Below are positions 44,604 through 53,570 of a DNA stretch of 64,000 bases, piece by piece. Each line of letters begins with the position of its first letter. Position 1 is the stretch's first letter. The notes beneath the pieces are model-generated. The model was not told the origin of the DNA. It searched no databases and saw only the letters and a program-made list of their open reading frames with translations. The DNA is from Nocardia sp. BMG51109 (GTDB lineage Bacteria > Actinomycetota > Actinomycetes > Mycobacteriales > Mycobacteriaceae), in assembly GCF_000526215.1 (NCBI RefSeq), contig NZ_JAFQ01000004.1, positions 4,650,001 through 4,714,000 on the forward strand, read 5' to 3'. The position numbers were made by a program, and so were the translations under genes.

Positions 44604-45854
44604 CTACGCGAGGTACCCGTCCGGCCGTACCAGCCCTACCTCGGTGTTGACGTGCCGTCCTGAGCGCAGCCGCTCGAAGAGCGTATTGCCCTCGGGCAGA
44701 AGAAGGTTCGGGACGCGTCTGCCGGTGGCGTAGGTGACGTCGAGTCCGGCGAGACGTTCGGCGAGGCGCCGGGACATGTCGGGTGCGGTCGCGATGAGGC
44801 CGCTGAGCACGGCGCGTAGCGCCTGGCCTTCGGGGGAGTAGGTCGTCATCAGCGCGGTCTGGGCCCGGGTGTGCTCGAGCAGGTTCGTGCCTACGGGGTG
44901 CCGCTCGTGATGGTAGGTGTCGAGCAGTGTTTCGTCGGCGCGGCCGGTGGCGACGGCGGCGAGCTTCCAGCCGAGGTTGTGCGCGTCCTGGATGCCGACG
45001 TTCATGCCGACGCCGCCGGTCGGGAAGTGCATGTGGGCGGCGTCCCCGGCCAGTAGCACGGTGTCCTTGCGGTATGTCGCCGCTTGGTGGGTCGCGTTGC
45101 CGAATCGCGAGAGCCACACCGGATCTCGCATGCCGAAGTCGCTGCCGGCGATCCGCCGGACGGTCGTGCGCAGCTCGTCGAGGGTGAGTTCGCCGGGCCG
45201 GTCCGGGCGGTTGGTGTGCGGGTCCGCGCCGACGAGGCGGTGAATTCCGCCCGGCAGCGGCACGATCATCAGCCCGCCGTCGGCGCCGGCGATAGTGGCG
45301 GATCCGCGTTCCGGCGGGGCGTCGAGCACGACGTCGCCCAGCCAGCCCCAGGTCGTGGCCTCGGTGCCGGGGAAGTCGATACCGGCGGCTGCCCGGACGG
45401 TGCTGCGGGTCCCGTCGCAGCCCACCACGTAGCGAGCGGCGATGACCTCCTCATCGGGCAACTCGACACCGTCGCGGGTCAGGCCGACGACCCGGCAACC
45501 CCGGCGAATGGTCGCGCCCATCCGGCGGGCACGGTCCTCGAGCAGTTCCTCCGTGCGGGCATGGAGCAGCGCGAGGGTGAACGGGTAGGGCGTGTCCAGC
45601 ACCGAGAAGTCCATCCGGTCGGGCAGTCCGCCGAAGTGCCCGTTCGGGATGCGAATCCCCTCGGCCAGAAACGGTTCCACGACACCGCGGCAGTCGAAGA
45701 TCTCGATCGTGCGGGGATGGATCGTGAGCGCCTTGGAATGGGGGTCCCGCTCCGGCCTGGTCTCCACCACCGTGACCGATGCGCCGCCCAGCCGCAGCTC
45801 TCCGGCGAGCCACAGGCCGGTGGGCCCGGCTCCCACTACCACGACGTCGTCCAT
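44604..45854 (-). CDS. FAD-dependent aromatic hydroxylase-type monooxygenase
   Basis: A 416-residue class A flavoprotein monooxygenase of the rifampicin or tetracycline hydroxylase type. FAD motifs: VVVGAGPTGLWLAGEL at the start, VVGCDGTRSTVR in the middle, and VLLAGDAAHMHFPTGGVGMNVGIQDAHNLGWKL later. The C-terminal thioredoxin-like domain is short: FERLRSGRHV is followed almost at once by LVRPDGYLA, where relatives have roughly 50-60 more residues. It is divergent from a TetR gene, with operators between. This suggests inducible drug or aromatic hydroxylation. Confidence 0.85.
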   Translation of the reverse strand: MDDVVVVGAGPTGLWLAGELRLGGASVTVVETRPERDPHSKALTIHPRTIEIFDCRGVVEPFLAEGIRIPNGHFGGLPDRMDFSVLDTPYPFTLALLHARTEELLEDRARRMGATIRRGCRVVGLTRDGVELPDEEVIAARYVVGCDGTRSTVRAAAGIDFPGTEATTWGWLGDVVLDAPPERGSATIAGADGGLMIVPLPGGIHRLVGADPHTNRPDRPGELTLDELRTTVRRIAGSDFGMRDPVWLSRFGNATHQAATYRKDTVLLAGDAAHMHFPTGGVGMNVGIQDAHNLGWKLAAVATGRADETLLDTYHHERHPVGTNLLEHTRAQTALMTTYSPEGQALRAVLSGLIATAPDMSRRLAERLAGLDVTYATGRRVPNLLLPEGNTLFERLRSGRHVNTEVGLVRPDGYLA

Positions 45855-45865
45855 GGAAACCTCCC

Positions 45866-45914
45866 TTGGTCACTGACCAATACTGCTGGTTCAGTACACT
45901 AGGTCAGTGACCAA
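45866..45914. promoter_or_regulatory. Pair of TetR operators, one overlapping the regulator start
   Basis: Site one TTGGTCA-C-TGACCAA (45866-45880) is a perfect 7-1-7 palindrome. Site two GGTCA-G-TGACC (45902-45912, near-identical flanks) contains the TetR GTG start at 45907. The shared GGTCA-N-TGACC core at a 35-bp spacing means both the monooxygenase and the TetR gene can be shut off together. Confidence 0.85.
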
Positions 45915-46500
45915 GAGTCAGGCGGATGTGGTGCGGACCGCCCTGGACATCCTCGACGAGCACGGCGCCGCCGCCGTCTCCCTGCGCGCCATCGCGCAGC
46001 GGCTCGGCGTGCGCATGAATACCGTCCTCTGGCACGCCAAGAGCAAGGGCCGGCTGGAGGAGCTGATGGCCGACGCGATCGTCGCCGGCGTCTCGCTCGA
46101 CGACCTCCCACGCGATTGGCACGACCGTGCGACCGAAATCGCTCACCGCTACCGTCGCGCCCTGCTGTCCCACCGCGACGGCGCCGCGGTCGTCGCCGGC
46201 ACCTACGCCGCCGAACCGGCCACCCTGGACGTCGCCGAGGCACTCGTCGCGGCACTACTCGACGGTGGCCTGTCCGACCGCGAAGCCGCTTGGACGGCTT
46301 GGTCTCTCGTCTATTTCATCCTCGGCCTGACCCAGGAGGAACAAGCCCTCCCGGCCCGCTCCCTCCACGGCCTCCCGGTAGGCCGGCGCCCTGCGTTGCA
46401 GCGCGTACTCCCCACCCTGGTGGAGGAGTCCTTCGACGCCCGATTCGAGTTCGGCGTGGGCAAGCTCCTGGCCCATCGTCAGGAAGGCCGACCGCGCTGA
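45907..46500 (+). CDS. TetR-class repressor with TetR_C domain
   Basis: A 197-residue repressor. The HTH (VVRTALDILDEHGAAAVSLRAIAQRLGVRMNTVLWHAKSK) and C-terminal part (LSHRDGAAVVAGTYAAEPATLDVAEALVAALLDGGLSD) are of the classical tetracycline-repressor type (TetR_C), not the usual AcrR type. GTG start lies inside one of its operators, so autorepression is tight. Target is the divergent monooxygenase, and the ligand may be its substrate. Confidence 0.88.
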   Translation: MTKSQADVVRTALDILDEHGAAAVSLRAIAQRLGVRMNTVLWHAKSKGRLEELMADAIVAGVSLDDLPRDWHDRATEIAHRYRRALLSHRDGAAVVAGTYAAEPATLDVAEALVAALLDGGLSDREAAWTAWSLVYFILGLTQEEQALPARSLHGLPVGRRPALQRVLPTLVEESFDARFEFGVGKLLAHRQEGRPR

Positions 46501-46758
46501 CCGGCGCTTTCACAGTGCCGCCCACCATGTTCCGTGGGTTGCCGGGCCAGTCGGCAGCTCGTCGCGCGGAACGGGTTGTCGACACGGTCGGCCCGTGACC
46601 GGATCGCCCCACCGATACCGGTGAAACAGCCGGGATGTCGAACGGGTGACACCGGCTCCTCCTGCGCAGGTCCGGTCCGGCGCCGGTTGTGGAATCGGGA
46701 GTACCGCGGGCGGATCTCAGGCGACGATCTATGCGGCCGCCCGTCGTGGTGACCGGAC

Positions 46759-47646
46759 TCACCGCCGTATCTCCTTCGCGCCCAAGGGGAGTCGCGGATC
46801 GACCGCCATATCGGCCCAGGTGTCGCGCAGCCACGCGTGCGACGGGTCGTCGCTGATCCGCCAGGCCCGCTCCGGTCCGGGGCCGGCCATGATGTTCAGG
46901 TAGTACATGTGATAGCCCGGCGCGGCGATCGACGGTCCGTGGTATCCGTGCGGCACCAGCACCACATCGCCGTCACGCACCTCCTCGAGCACATCGATCG
47001 GGCGTCCGGGGGTCCCGTATACCCGCTGGTAACCGAACCCGTCCGAGCCATCGGGGCCGCGGTCGAACTCGAAGTAGTAGATCTCCTCGAGCGGAGCCTC
47101 GGTCTCGGTGTATTCGTCGTGTTTGTGCGCCGGATACGACGACCAGTTGCCGCCCGGGGTGATCACCTCGCACGCGATGATCGAGTCGGCCTCGAAGGTG
47201 TCGGCGGTGGCGAAGTTGTGTACCTGACGACTGCAGGCCCCGGCCCCGCGCAGCTCCACCGCGACGTTCGCGGCGGGTACACGGCGGAAGGGCAGCTTCC
47301 GTTCGGCGCGCGCGCCGCCCACCGCGAAACGTCCACCGGCGGTGGATGTTATGGCGAGCGAGCTGTCGCGGCCGACGTAGGCGAAATCGGTGGGTCCGTC
47401 GAAAACACTGTGCCGGCCGGACAGTTCGCACGACTCGGCGCCGCCGGCTACGGTGGCCGAGCCCGACAGCGGCACGATCACGAGTTCGTCGAGGCCGCTG
47501 TTACTCCGATATGTCTGTCCCGCAGCCAGTTCCACGACATGCAGACTGCAGTGGTCCCAGCCCGCCGATTCCTGGGTCAGCGCGACGACGTAGGGCGGCC
47601 GGGAACTGCGTGCCGGGATGAAGTGCTTGCTGTGCATCGCGCTCAC
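46759..47646 (-). CDS. iolB: 5-deoxy-glucuronate isomerase IolB
   Basis: A 295-residue bicupin enzyme of myo-inositol catabolism that converts 5-deoxy-D-glucuronate to 5-dehydro-2-deoxy-D-gluconate. Family features are the CEVITPGGNWSSYPAHKHDE metal-binding segment (His and Glu ligands), EEIYYFEFD, and the second cupin VVLVPHGYHGPSIAAPGYHMYYLN. GTG start overlaps the stop of the upstream aldolase-like gene. Third and last gene of the iolC-aldolase-iolB unit. Confidence 0.92.
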   Translation of the reverse strand: MSAMHSKHFIPARSSRPPYVVALTQESAGWDHCSLHVVELAAGQTYRSNSGLDELVIVPLSGSATVAGGAESCELSGRHSVFDGPTDFAYVGRDSSLAITSTAGGRFAVGGARAERKLPFRRVPAANVAVELRGAGACSRQVHNFATADTFEADSIIACEVITPGGNWSSYPAHKHDEYTETEAPLEEIYYFEFDRGPDGSDGFGYQRVYGTPGRPIDVLEEVRDGDVVLVPHGYHGPSIAAPGYHMYYLNIMAGPGPERAWRISDDPSHAWLRDTWADMAVDPRLPLGAKEIRR

Positions 47647-48566
47647 CGGACCAGCGAGACGGCGGTATCCACGGCCCCCGCGACGTCACCGTCGCGCGGA
47701 TAGAGCAGGGCCCGGCCCACGATCAGTCCCCGAACCCCCGGCAGCGCAAGCGCTTTCGCCCACTGCGTGTACGTTTCGTCGGGCCCGGTCTGCGGATCCC
47801 CGCCGAGCAACAGGGTGGGCAGCGTGGTCGCCTCCATGACGCGCTCCATCTCCTCGACCACCGGCAGTTTCAGCCAGGTGTAGGCCGAGGTGGACCCCAG
47901 TCCCTGGGCCAGATGCACGCTCTTGATCACCGCGTCGGGCGACAGGTCGTTGACGACCTCGACTCCCGGCCTCTCCGGCCGATGCGACATGAACGGTTCG
48001 AGCATCGCGACCAGACCGTGCCCGGCCAGCTCATCGATGGCGGCGGCGCTCGCGGTCATCATCGATAACGTGCCCGGATCTGTGAGATCGAACCGGTTGA
48101 GCATCTTCGCACCGTTGAGGCCCGCCGCCGCGGTGGCGCGCGGCGTGCAGCCCGTCATCCGATCGTCGATCTCGAAGTCCGCGCCCGCGAGGCCGCCGCG
48201 GTTGAGCGAGCTGAAGACCACCTTGTCCTCGAGCGCACCCAGCAGCAGTAGATCCTCGATGATGTCGGCGGTGCCGAGCACGCCATCGACGCCCGGCCTG
48301 GCCAGCGCGGTAACCAACCGGTCCAGCAGGCCTTTTCGGCTGTTCATCGCATGGGGGTCGCCGGAGGCGGACAGTGCCCCCCGCGCAGGGTGGTCCGCGG
48401 CGATGATCATCAGCCGTCCGTCGCCCCGCACGAGTCCGCGGCGGGTCCGGGCGGCGAAGGCCCGGGCGATGGCGGCGGGATCGCCGGCGCGCAATTCGGT
48501 CAGCTCGGCGTAGGTGCCGGCGGCCGATGCCGCCGGTGGCCGGGTGCTCGCGATGGCTTCGGTCAT
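47643..48566 (-). CDS. (beta/alpha)8 aldolase-like protein of the inositol operon
   Basis: A 307-residue protein with a class I aldolase-like barrel: LMIIAADHPARGAL near the start, DGVLGTADIIEDLLLLGAL, AMLEPFMSHR, and a late SVHLAQGLGSTSAYTWLKLPVV whose Lys could form the Schiff base. Between iolC and iolB, it likely does the aldolase step on 2-deoxy-5-keto-gluconate 6-phosphate (IolJ-type role). The assignment rests on fold and neighbours. ATG and stop both overlap neighbours by four bases. Confidence 0.75.
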   Translation of the reverse strand: MTEAIASTRPPAASAAGTYAELTELRAGDPAAIARAFAARTRRGLVRGDGRLMIIAADHPARGALSASGDPHAMNSRKGLLDRLVTALARPGVDGVLGTADIIEDLLLLGALEDKVVFSSLNRGGLAGADFEIDDRMTGCTPRATAAAGLNGAKMLNRFDLTDPGTLSMMTASAAAIDELAGHGLVAMLEPFMSHRPERPGVEVVNDLSPDAVIKSVHLAQGLGSTSAYTWLKLPVVEEMERVMEATTLPTLLLGGDPQTGPDETYTQWAKALALPGVRGLIVGRALLYPRDGDVAGAVDTAVSLVR

Positions 48567-49528
48567 GGTCGGACCTTTCCGGTCGGCGACGACACGAGCG
48601 TCGCATCGATCTCGTCGCGGGTGGGCATGGCGGTGGAGCACTCGAGCCGGGCGGCGACCAGGGCGCCGGCGACGTTGGCGCGCTTCAGGACCGTCTCGAG
48701 ATCCAGTCCGGCGAGCAGTCCATCGCAGAGGCTGCCCCCGAAAGCATCGCCCGCGCCGAGGCCGTTGTGCACGTCGACCGGAACCGCCGGCACCACGACC
48801 GATTCGGACCGGGTCCTGCCCAGCACCCCGGCGGGTCCCTGTTTGACGATGGCCAGCTCGACACCGAGATCGAGCAGCGCGTCGGCGGCGCGGTGCGGGT
48901 CGGTCTCGCCGACCGCGATGCGGCATTCCTCCCGGTTGCCGACCGCGACGGTGACCTGGGTCAGCGCCCGCCGCACCTGGTCGCGGGCGGTGCGCTCGTC
49001 GGCCCAGAACATCGGCCGGTAGTCGAGGTCGAGGATGGTCAGCGGCCTGCGCGCCCGAATCTCCCAGGCCGCGAAATGCGCTGCGCGCGAGGGTTCCTGG
49101 GACAATCCGGTCACCGTCGCCCACCACACTCCCGCGTCGCGGATGAGGTTCGGGTCCACCTTCCCGGGGGTGACCTGCAAGTCGGGTGCGCTCGGCAAGC
49201 GGTAGAAATACAGCGGGAAATCGTCCGGCGGGAAGATCTCGCAGAACGTCACGGGTGTCGGGTACCGGTCCGTAGTCATCAGCAATTCGTCCGAGACACC
49301 CAACCGGACCAGTTCGCGCCGGGCGAAACGCCCGAACGGATCGTCGCCGACCCCCGACCACAACGCGGTACGCCGGCCCAGCCGGGAGGCCGCGACCGCG
49401 ACGTTGGTGGCGCTGCCACCCAGAAATTTGCCGAAGGTCTCGACGTCCTCCAGGCCGACGCCGGATTGGAGGGGATAGATGTCGACGCCGATCCGGCCGG
49501 TCGTCACCACTTCGAACTGCTCTGTCAC
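48563..49528 (-). CDS. iolC: 5-dehydro-2-deoxygluconokinase IolC
   Basis: A 321-residue PfkB-family sugar kinase of inositol catabolism. PfkB signatures are the N-terminal GGSATNVAVAASRLGRRTALWSGVGDDPFG and the C-terminal ATP/anion-hole motif NGLGAGDAFGGSLCDGLL with catalytic Asp. Phosphorylates 5-dehydro-2-deoxygluconate at O6. First gene of the operon. The iolA, iolD, iolE and iolG steps are not in the window, so a second locus would be needed for the whole pathway. Confidence 0.92.
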   Translation of the reverse strand: MTEQFEVVTTGRIGVDIYPLQSGVGLEDVETFGKFLGGSATNVAVAASRLGRRTALWSGVGDDPFGRFARRELVRLGVSDELLMTTDRYPTPVTFCEIFPPDDFPLYFYRLPSAPDLQVTPGKVDPNLIRDAGVWWATVTGLSQEPSRAAHFAAWEIRARRPLTILDLDYRPMFWADERTARDQVRRALTQVTVAVGNREECRIAVGETDPHRAADALLDLGVELAIVKQGPAGVLGRTRSESVVVPAVPVDVHNGLGAGDAFGGSLCDGLLAGLDLETVLKRANVAGALVAARLECSTAMPTRDEIDATLVSSPTGKVRP

Positions 49529-49679
49529 GATTCACTCCAGACGAGAGGTGTAGGACAGCGGCGGCGCTACCGCCCGTGCAGCCGGTTGGTCCGGCATGAC
49601 CAGCACGTCCGACCGAAGTTCACCACACCCGGGCGCGGACCACCTGCCCGATCCGGGCTTGCGCGGCGAACGCCCGTCG

Positions 49680-49960
49680 ACCGCCGTGTTCCAGAGGCGG
49701 CAAGCGGCCGAGTCGCTGGTCGCCGGCTCCCTGATTTTCGCAGCCGCCACTTTCGGCTGCGTGGTGGTACCCAGCATGCCTGTGATGGTCGGCTTCCGAT
49801 TCCTGCTCGGCCTGGCGGTCGGTGGTGCATAGGTAACGGTGCCAACCTATTTGGCCGAAATGTTGCCCACTGCCAGTTGTTCGGCAGCCACATGCGGCGC
49901 GGCAAGGTGCACCACGAGACGGCTGCCGTGATCACCAGCGCGGTAGCGGATGAGTTCGGA
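49680..49960 (+). pseudogene. Fragment of an MFS sugar/inositol transporter
   Basis: The frame reads IFAAATFGCVVVPSMPVMVGFRFLLGLAVGGA, then an in-frame TAG, then VTVPTYLAEM. Together these are the third and fourth transmembrane region of sugar-type MFS transporters (RFLLGLAVGGASVTVPTYLAEM form), with one codon changed to a stop. Downstream sequence is out of frame and frayed, and there is no further transporter. Beside iolC it is probably a decayed IolT-like inositol importer. Confidence 0.7.
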
Positions 49961-50093
49961 AGTAGAGCCGGTCGAGATCGAGACGGATCGACACGTGGCG
50001 ACTTTGTGGCGATGTATCTACGAATCCGGGGAGCCCGGTACGGCTCTGGTCCCTGCTCAGCAATCCATTCTCACCGGTCAGGGGCCGAAAAAG

Positions 50094-50166
50094 CTCCCCA
50101 AACTGGACTCGAACCAGTAACCTGCCGATTAACAGTCGGCTGCTCTGCCAATTGAGCTATTGGGGA
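50094..50166 (-). tRNA. tRNA-Asn (GTT)
   Basis: On the minus strand a full cloverleaf reads from TCCCCAATAGCTC (acceptor and D stem), through anticodon loop CTGTTAA with anticodon GTT, to TGGTTCGAGTCCA in the T arm and TTGGGGA closing the 7-bp acceptor stem. Discriminator G is at 50094. CCA is not encoded. This is the only tRNA seen in the window. Confidence 0.95.
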
Positions 50167-50348
50167 CTGCCTCGGCTCGCCTGTGGGGCGAACCGAGGAG
50201 AAACTTTAGCGTATTCGAGGTCGGGCTCCCAAATCGGGGTCGTTGCTGCTGGCAGGGGTGATTTGTCCGGGTGGGCGGAGGTGGTGCGGGGCGGGGATTC
50301 GTGGTTTCCTCACAGCCACCCAACAGGTCGGGCGGGCAGGATGGGTGG

Positions 50349-51005
50349 GTGCGGGTGCTGGTGGTCGAGGACGAGCGGTTGCTGGCGGATGCGATCGCCA
50401 CGGGGCTGCGGCGGTATGCGATGGCCGTCGATGTCGTCTATGACGGGGGCGCCGCGCTGGAGCGGGTGGGGGTGAACGACTACGACGTCGTGGTGCTGGA
50501 TCGGGATCTGCCCGTGATGGACGGCGACGCGGTGTGCACGCGGGTGGTCGATACCGGGGGCGAGGCGCGGATTCTGATGCTGACGGCCGCGACGACGGTG
50601 CCGGACCGGGTGGCGGGGCTCGGGCTGGGTGCCGACGACTATCTGACGAAGCCGTTCGCGTTCGCCGAACTGGTGGCGCGCATTCAGGCGCTCGGGCGCC
50701 GGGCCCGGCCGGCGACGCCGCCGGTATTGCAGCGGTCGGGTCTCCGGGTGGACGTGTACCAGCGCACCGTTACCCGCGACGGCGAACCGGTGTCCCTGTC
50801 GCGCAAGGAATTTGCCGTCCTGGCCGAGTTGCTGCGGGCGGATGGGGGTGTGGTGTCGGCGGAGCAGTTGCTGGAGAAGGCATGGGACGAGAACATCGAT
50901 CCGTTCACCGGAGTGGTCCGGTACACGATCATGATGCTGCGGCGGAAGCTGGACCGCCCCGAGCTGATCCTCACCGAACCGGGCGTGGGCTATCGCGTTC
51001 GGTGA
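50349..51005 (+). CDS. OmpR-type two-component response regulator
   Basis: A 218-residue regulator. Receiver domain: acidic pair Glu7/Asp8 (VVEDE), phospho-acceptor Asp51 (VVVLDRDLP), a Thr-containing LMLTAATT and the conserved Lys in YLTKPF. The C-terminal winged helix binds DNA (LSRKEFAVLAELLRADGGVVS, then VRYTIMMLRRKL). GTG start. The GTG of the kinase overlaps its stop, so both are translated as one unit. The signal is unknown. Confidence 0.92.
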   Translation: MRVLVVEDERLLADAIATGLRRYAMAVDVVYDGGAALERVGVNDYDVVVLDRDLPVMDGDAVCTRVVDTGGEARILMLTAATTVPDRVAGLGLGADDYLTKPFAFAELVARIQALGRRARPATPPVLQRSGLRVDVYQRTVTRDGEPVSLSRKEFAVLAELLRADGGVVSAEQLLEKAWDENIDPFTGVVRYTIMMLRRKLDRPELILTEPGVGYRVR

Positions 51006-52216
51006 TCCGCACGATGCGGCCGACCATCCGGCTGCGGCTGACGCTGCTGTACGCGGCGGCGTTCTTCCTCGCCGGTGCCGTGCTGATCGCGGTCATGTAC
51101 TTCTCGCTGGAGCACTGGCTGGGGCGGCGTCCGCACGGCGGTGCGCAGGTGATCGTGCGGGAGTATCTGGCCGAGCCGCAGCTGCGGGGCCGGATGAACG
51201 CCGTCGACCGGCTGGCCTCCGCCGTCGGCGCGCAGGCCGAGGCCGAGCGGCAGGCCACCCTGCACGCGATGCTCGGGTGGTCGCTGGCCGCCTTGGGCGC
51301 GGTCGGCGTCGCGGCGACGGGGTTCGGGTGGCTGCTGGCCGGGCGGGTCCTGGCGCCGTTGCAGCAGATCACCGCGACCGTCCGGCGGGTGGCCGACCAC
51401 AGCCTGCACGAGCGCATCGCCCTCGGCGGCCCGCGCGACGAGATCACCGATCTCGCCGACACTTTCGACGCCATGCTGGAGCGGCTCGACCGGTCCTTCG
51501 ACAGCCAGCGGCGCTTCGTCGCCAACGCCTCGCACGAACTGCGCACGCCGCTGGCGATCAATCGCACCCTGATCGAGGTCGCTCTGGACCAGCCCGGCGC
51601 CCCGGAGTCGCTGCGGCAGCTCGGCACCACCCTGCTGGCGGTGAACGGCCGGCACGAGCGGCTCATCGACGGGTTGCTGGTGCTGGCCGGCAGCGAACAG
51701 CGGCTGATCGAGCGGCGGTACGCCGACCTCGCCGAGATCGCCCGGCACGTCGCCGGTCTCGCGGAGCGGCAGGCGCAGGAGGCCGATGTCGAGGTGCGCA
51801 CCGTACTGGGCTCGGCCCCCGTCGCCGGGGACCCGGTGCTGCTGGAACGGTTGGTGCACAACCTGATCGACAACGCGATCCGCTACAACCACTCCGGTGG
51901 CTGGGTCGACGTGCGCACCGAGAAGGCCGGCCGGCAGTCCCGGATCGTCGTCGACAACACCGGTCCGGAGGTGCCCGACTACGACATCGACGGGCTGTTC
52001 GAACCGTTCCGGCGGCTGACCGGAACCACCCGCCGGGCCGAGCCGACATCGACGCGCGGTGCGGGCCTGGGACTGTCGATCGTGCGCTCGGTCGTCCAGG
52101 CTCACGGCGGTTCGGTCACCGCGGCAGCGCGATCGTCCGGCGGCCTGCGGGTCACCGTCGTGCTTCCCGCTGCCGGGTCCCGGGACGCCGTTGGCGCCTC
52201 GGCACAGCGGCGGTGA
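51002..52216 (+). CDS. Sensor histidine kinase
   Basis: A 404-residue membrane kinase with two transmembrane helices (LRLTLLYAAAFFLAGAVLIAVMYF, and LGWSLAALGAVGVAATGFGWLLAG), a short periplasmic loop of about 55 residues, HAMP, then HisKA with His178 (FVANASHELRTPLAINR). HATPase has the N box (LIDNAIRYN) and GAGLGLSIV. The small sensor loop suggests a membrane or envelope signal. Paired with the upstream regulator. Confidence 0.92.
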   Translation: MIRTMRPTIRLRLTLLYAAAFFLAGAVLIAVMYFSLEHWLGRRPHGGAQVIVREYLAEPQLRGRMNAVDRLASAVGAQAEAERQATLHAMLGWSLAALGAVGVAATGFGWLLAGRVLAPLQQITATVRRVADHSLHERIALGGPRDEITDLADTFDAMLERLDRSFDSQRRFVANASHELRTPLAINRTLIEVALDQPGAPESLRQLGTTLLAVNGRHERLIDGLLVLAGSEQRLIERRYADLAEIARHVAGLAERQAQEADVEVRTVLGSAPVAGDPVLLERLVHNLIDNAIRYNHSGGWVDVRTEKAGRQSRIVVDNTGPEVPDYDIDGLFEPFRRLTGTTRRAEPTSTRGAGLGLSIVRSVVQAHGGSVTAAARSSGGLRVTVVLPAAGSRDAVGASAQRR

Positions 52217-52395
52217 GAAAGGTCGCCGTGGCATGGTCGCCGTGTATATGGTCGCCGTGGACAGGGTCCGATCGCACCGGGACGACGAAGGCGGCCGCCG
52301 CGAGTACCGCACGAAAATCGTTCCGGCGGTTCGCGATAGAACGCCCGGGCATCGTGCCCACCCGAAGGCCGGGCACGATGCTCCGATCGATCCGG

Positions 52396-52791
52396 TCAGT
52401 AGCCGTGGCAGGTGTCGGCGACGATCCGCATCTTCTGCGGCAGTTCGGCGAAACGCGGGTCGTCGCGCAGGATGATCCGGTCCCGTCCGTCGTGCGGCGG
52501 CTGCGGCCCGTTGTCATGACGTTCGCGGATGATCATCTTGCGCTGCTCCGGCGGTACGGAGAACATCGTGTCGAACTTCGCCCGGTGGTCGGGATGCTCG
52601 TCCAGGTAGGTGGCGAACTCCGGTGCGTGATCCCGCATCGCAGACTCCACCTGCTCGGCCGAACACGTCGAATCCGCCAGCGGATGCTGCCGCTCACCCG
52701 GCTGCGCGGAGGCCACGCCCGCCGCGGCCGCCACACCGGCCAGCACGGCCGCCACAACCACGGACCCGCGCACGAATCTCGTTACCGCCAT
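52396..52791 (-). CDS. Hemophore-related secreted protein
   Basis: A 131-residue secreted protein. Signal peptide runs to about residue 29 (VVAAVLAGVAAAAGVASAQPG). The mature part has cysteines near both ends (STCSAEQVESAMRDHAPEFATYLDEHPDHRAKFDTMFSVPPEQRK and ADTCHGY), a His-rich stretch and about 100 residues. This fits the mycobacterial heme-binding (Rv0203-like) family, thought to carry heme in the envelope. Single gene on the minus strand, next to the two-component system. Confidence 0.7.
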   Translation of the reverse strand: MAVTRFVRGSVVVAAVLAGVAAAAGVASAQPGERQHPLADSTCSAEQVESAMRDHAPEFATYLDEHPDHRAKFDTMFSVPPEQRKMIIRERHDNGPQPPHDGRDRIILRDDPRFAELPQKMRIVADTCHGY

Positions 52792-52904
52792 CTTGCTCCC
52801 TTTCGCTGGGCTGTTCGGCCACTCCGATCGGTGGCCACGGCGATCAGTCCACCAGCGGCCCCGTTTGCCGGGCGTTAGGTCGTTGCGGGCCTGCGTCTTT
52901 CGGG

Positions 52905-53272
52905 CTATTTCCGCGACCGCTGGTACAGCTGGGCGATGCGGTCGCGTTCCTCGGTGATCTGCCGGCGGCGGTCGGCCATCGCGACGGCCGGGTCCGTGCC
53001 GGTGGTAATGGCGGTGACGAGGGCGGCGGCATCCTCGATCGCGTCGCGGGCACCGACGCCGGCGGCCGGGGTGAGGGCGTGGTCGGCATCGCCGCAGAGC
53101 AGGACCGGCAGGCTCGGCGGGCGCGCGGTGGTGAGGGGGACGTTGCGGGCGTTGATCACCCGCACGGTCTCGGTGTTCGACAGCATGGTGTCGGCGAGGT
53201 CCGTGATCGCCGGGGCGGCCTGCCGGATCGCGCCGGCCCAGGACGCGGCGGTGCTGCGGCTCCTGACGTTCT
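52905..53272 (-). pseudogene. C-terminal remnant of an FAD-dependent monooxygenase
   Basis: The frame holds SLPVLLCGDADHALTPAAGVGARDAIEDAAALVTAI, which is the third FAD-binding motif (GD with surrounding residues) of class A flavin monooxygenases, plus the following helix and tail. The N-terminal GxGxxG and middle parts are missing and the sequence upstream of about 53272 is unrelated. Possibly the tail of a former complete gene lost by deletion. Confidence 0.6.
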
Positions 53273-53570
53273 GACGTTCGACGGACGATCGCTGGAACTG
53301 CCGCTCGATTCGACGATCTCACCGATCCCGGTCACCGATCCCGCGGCACCCTCTGTATACAGCAGGGGTCCGACGAGTCGGGCTCGCGGTGTAGATCGGA
53401 CGGGGTTCGTGGTCCGCACCCGAAAACCGACCGGGTGATCCTGTGTTGATCACAAAGATCTGGGAAACGAACCGCTGCGCACGGTTTTTCGGGGGACAAT
53501 GGGGGCGGCCGAGATCCGGCCACGAGGGGATTATCGGCTGTCACCGGCCGAGGGAATGTGGGGAAAGATC

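Noticed and set aside
50041..50340. Attachment site or integrated element at tRNA-Asn
   Set aside because: No second copy of the tRNA 3' end and no integrase gene are present within the window.
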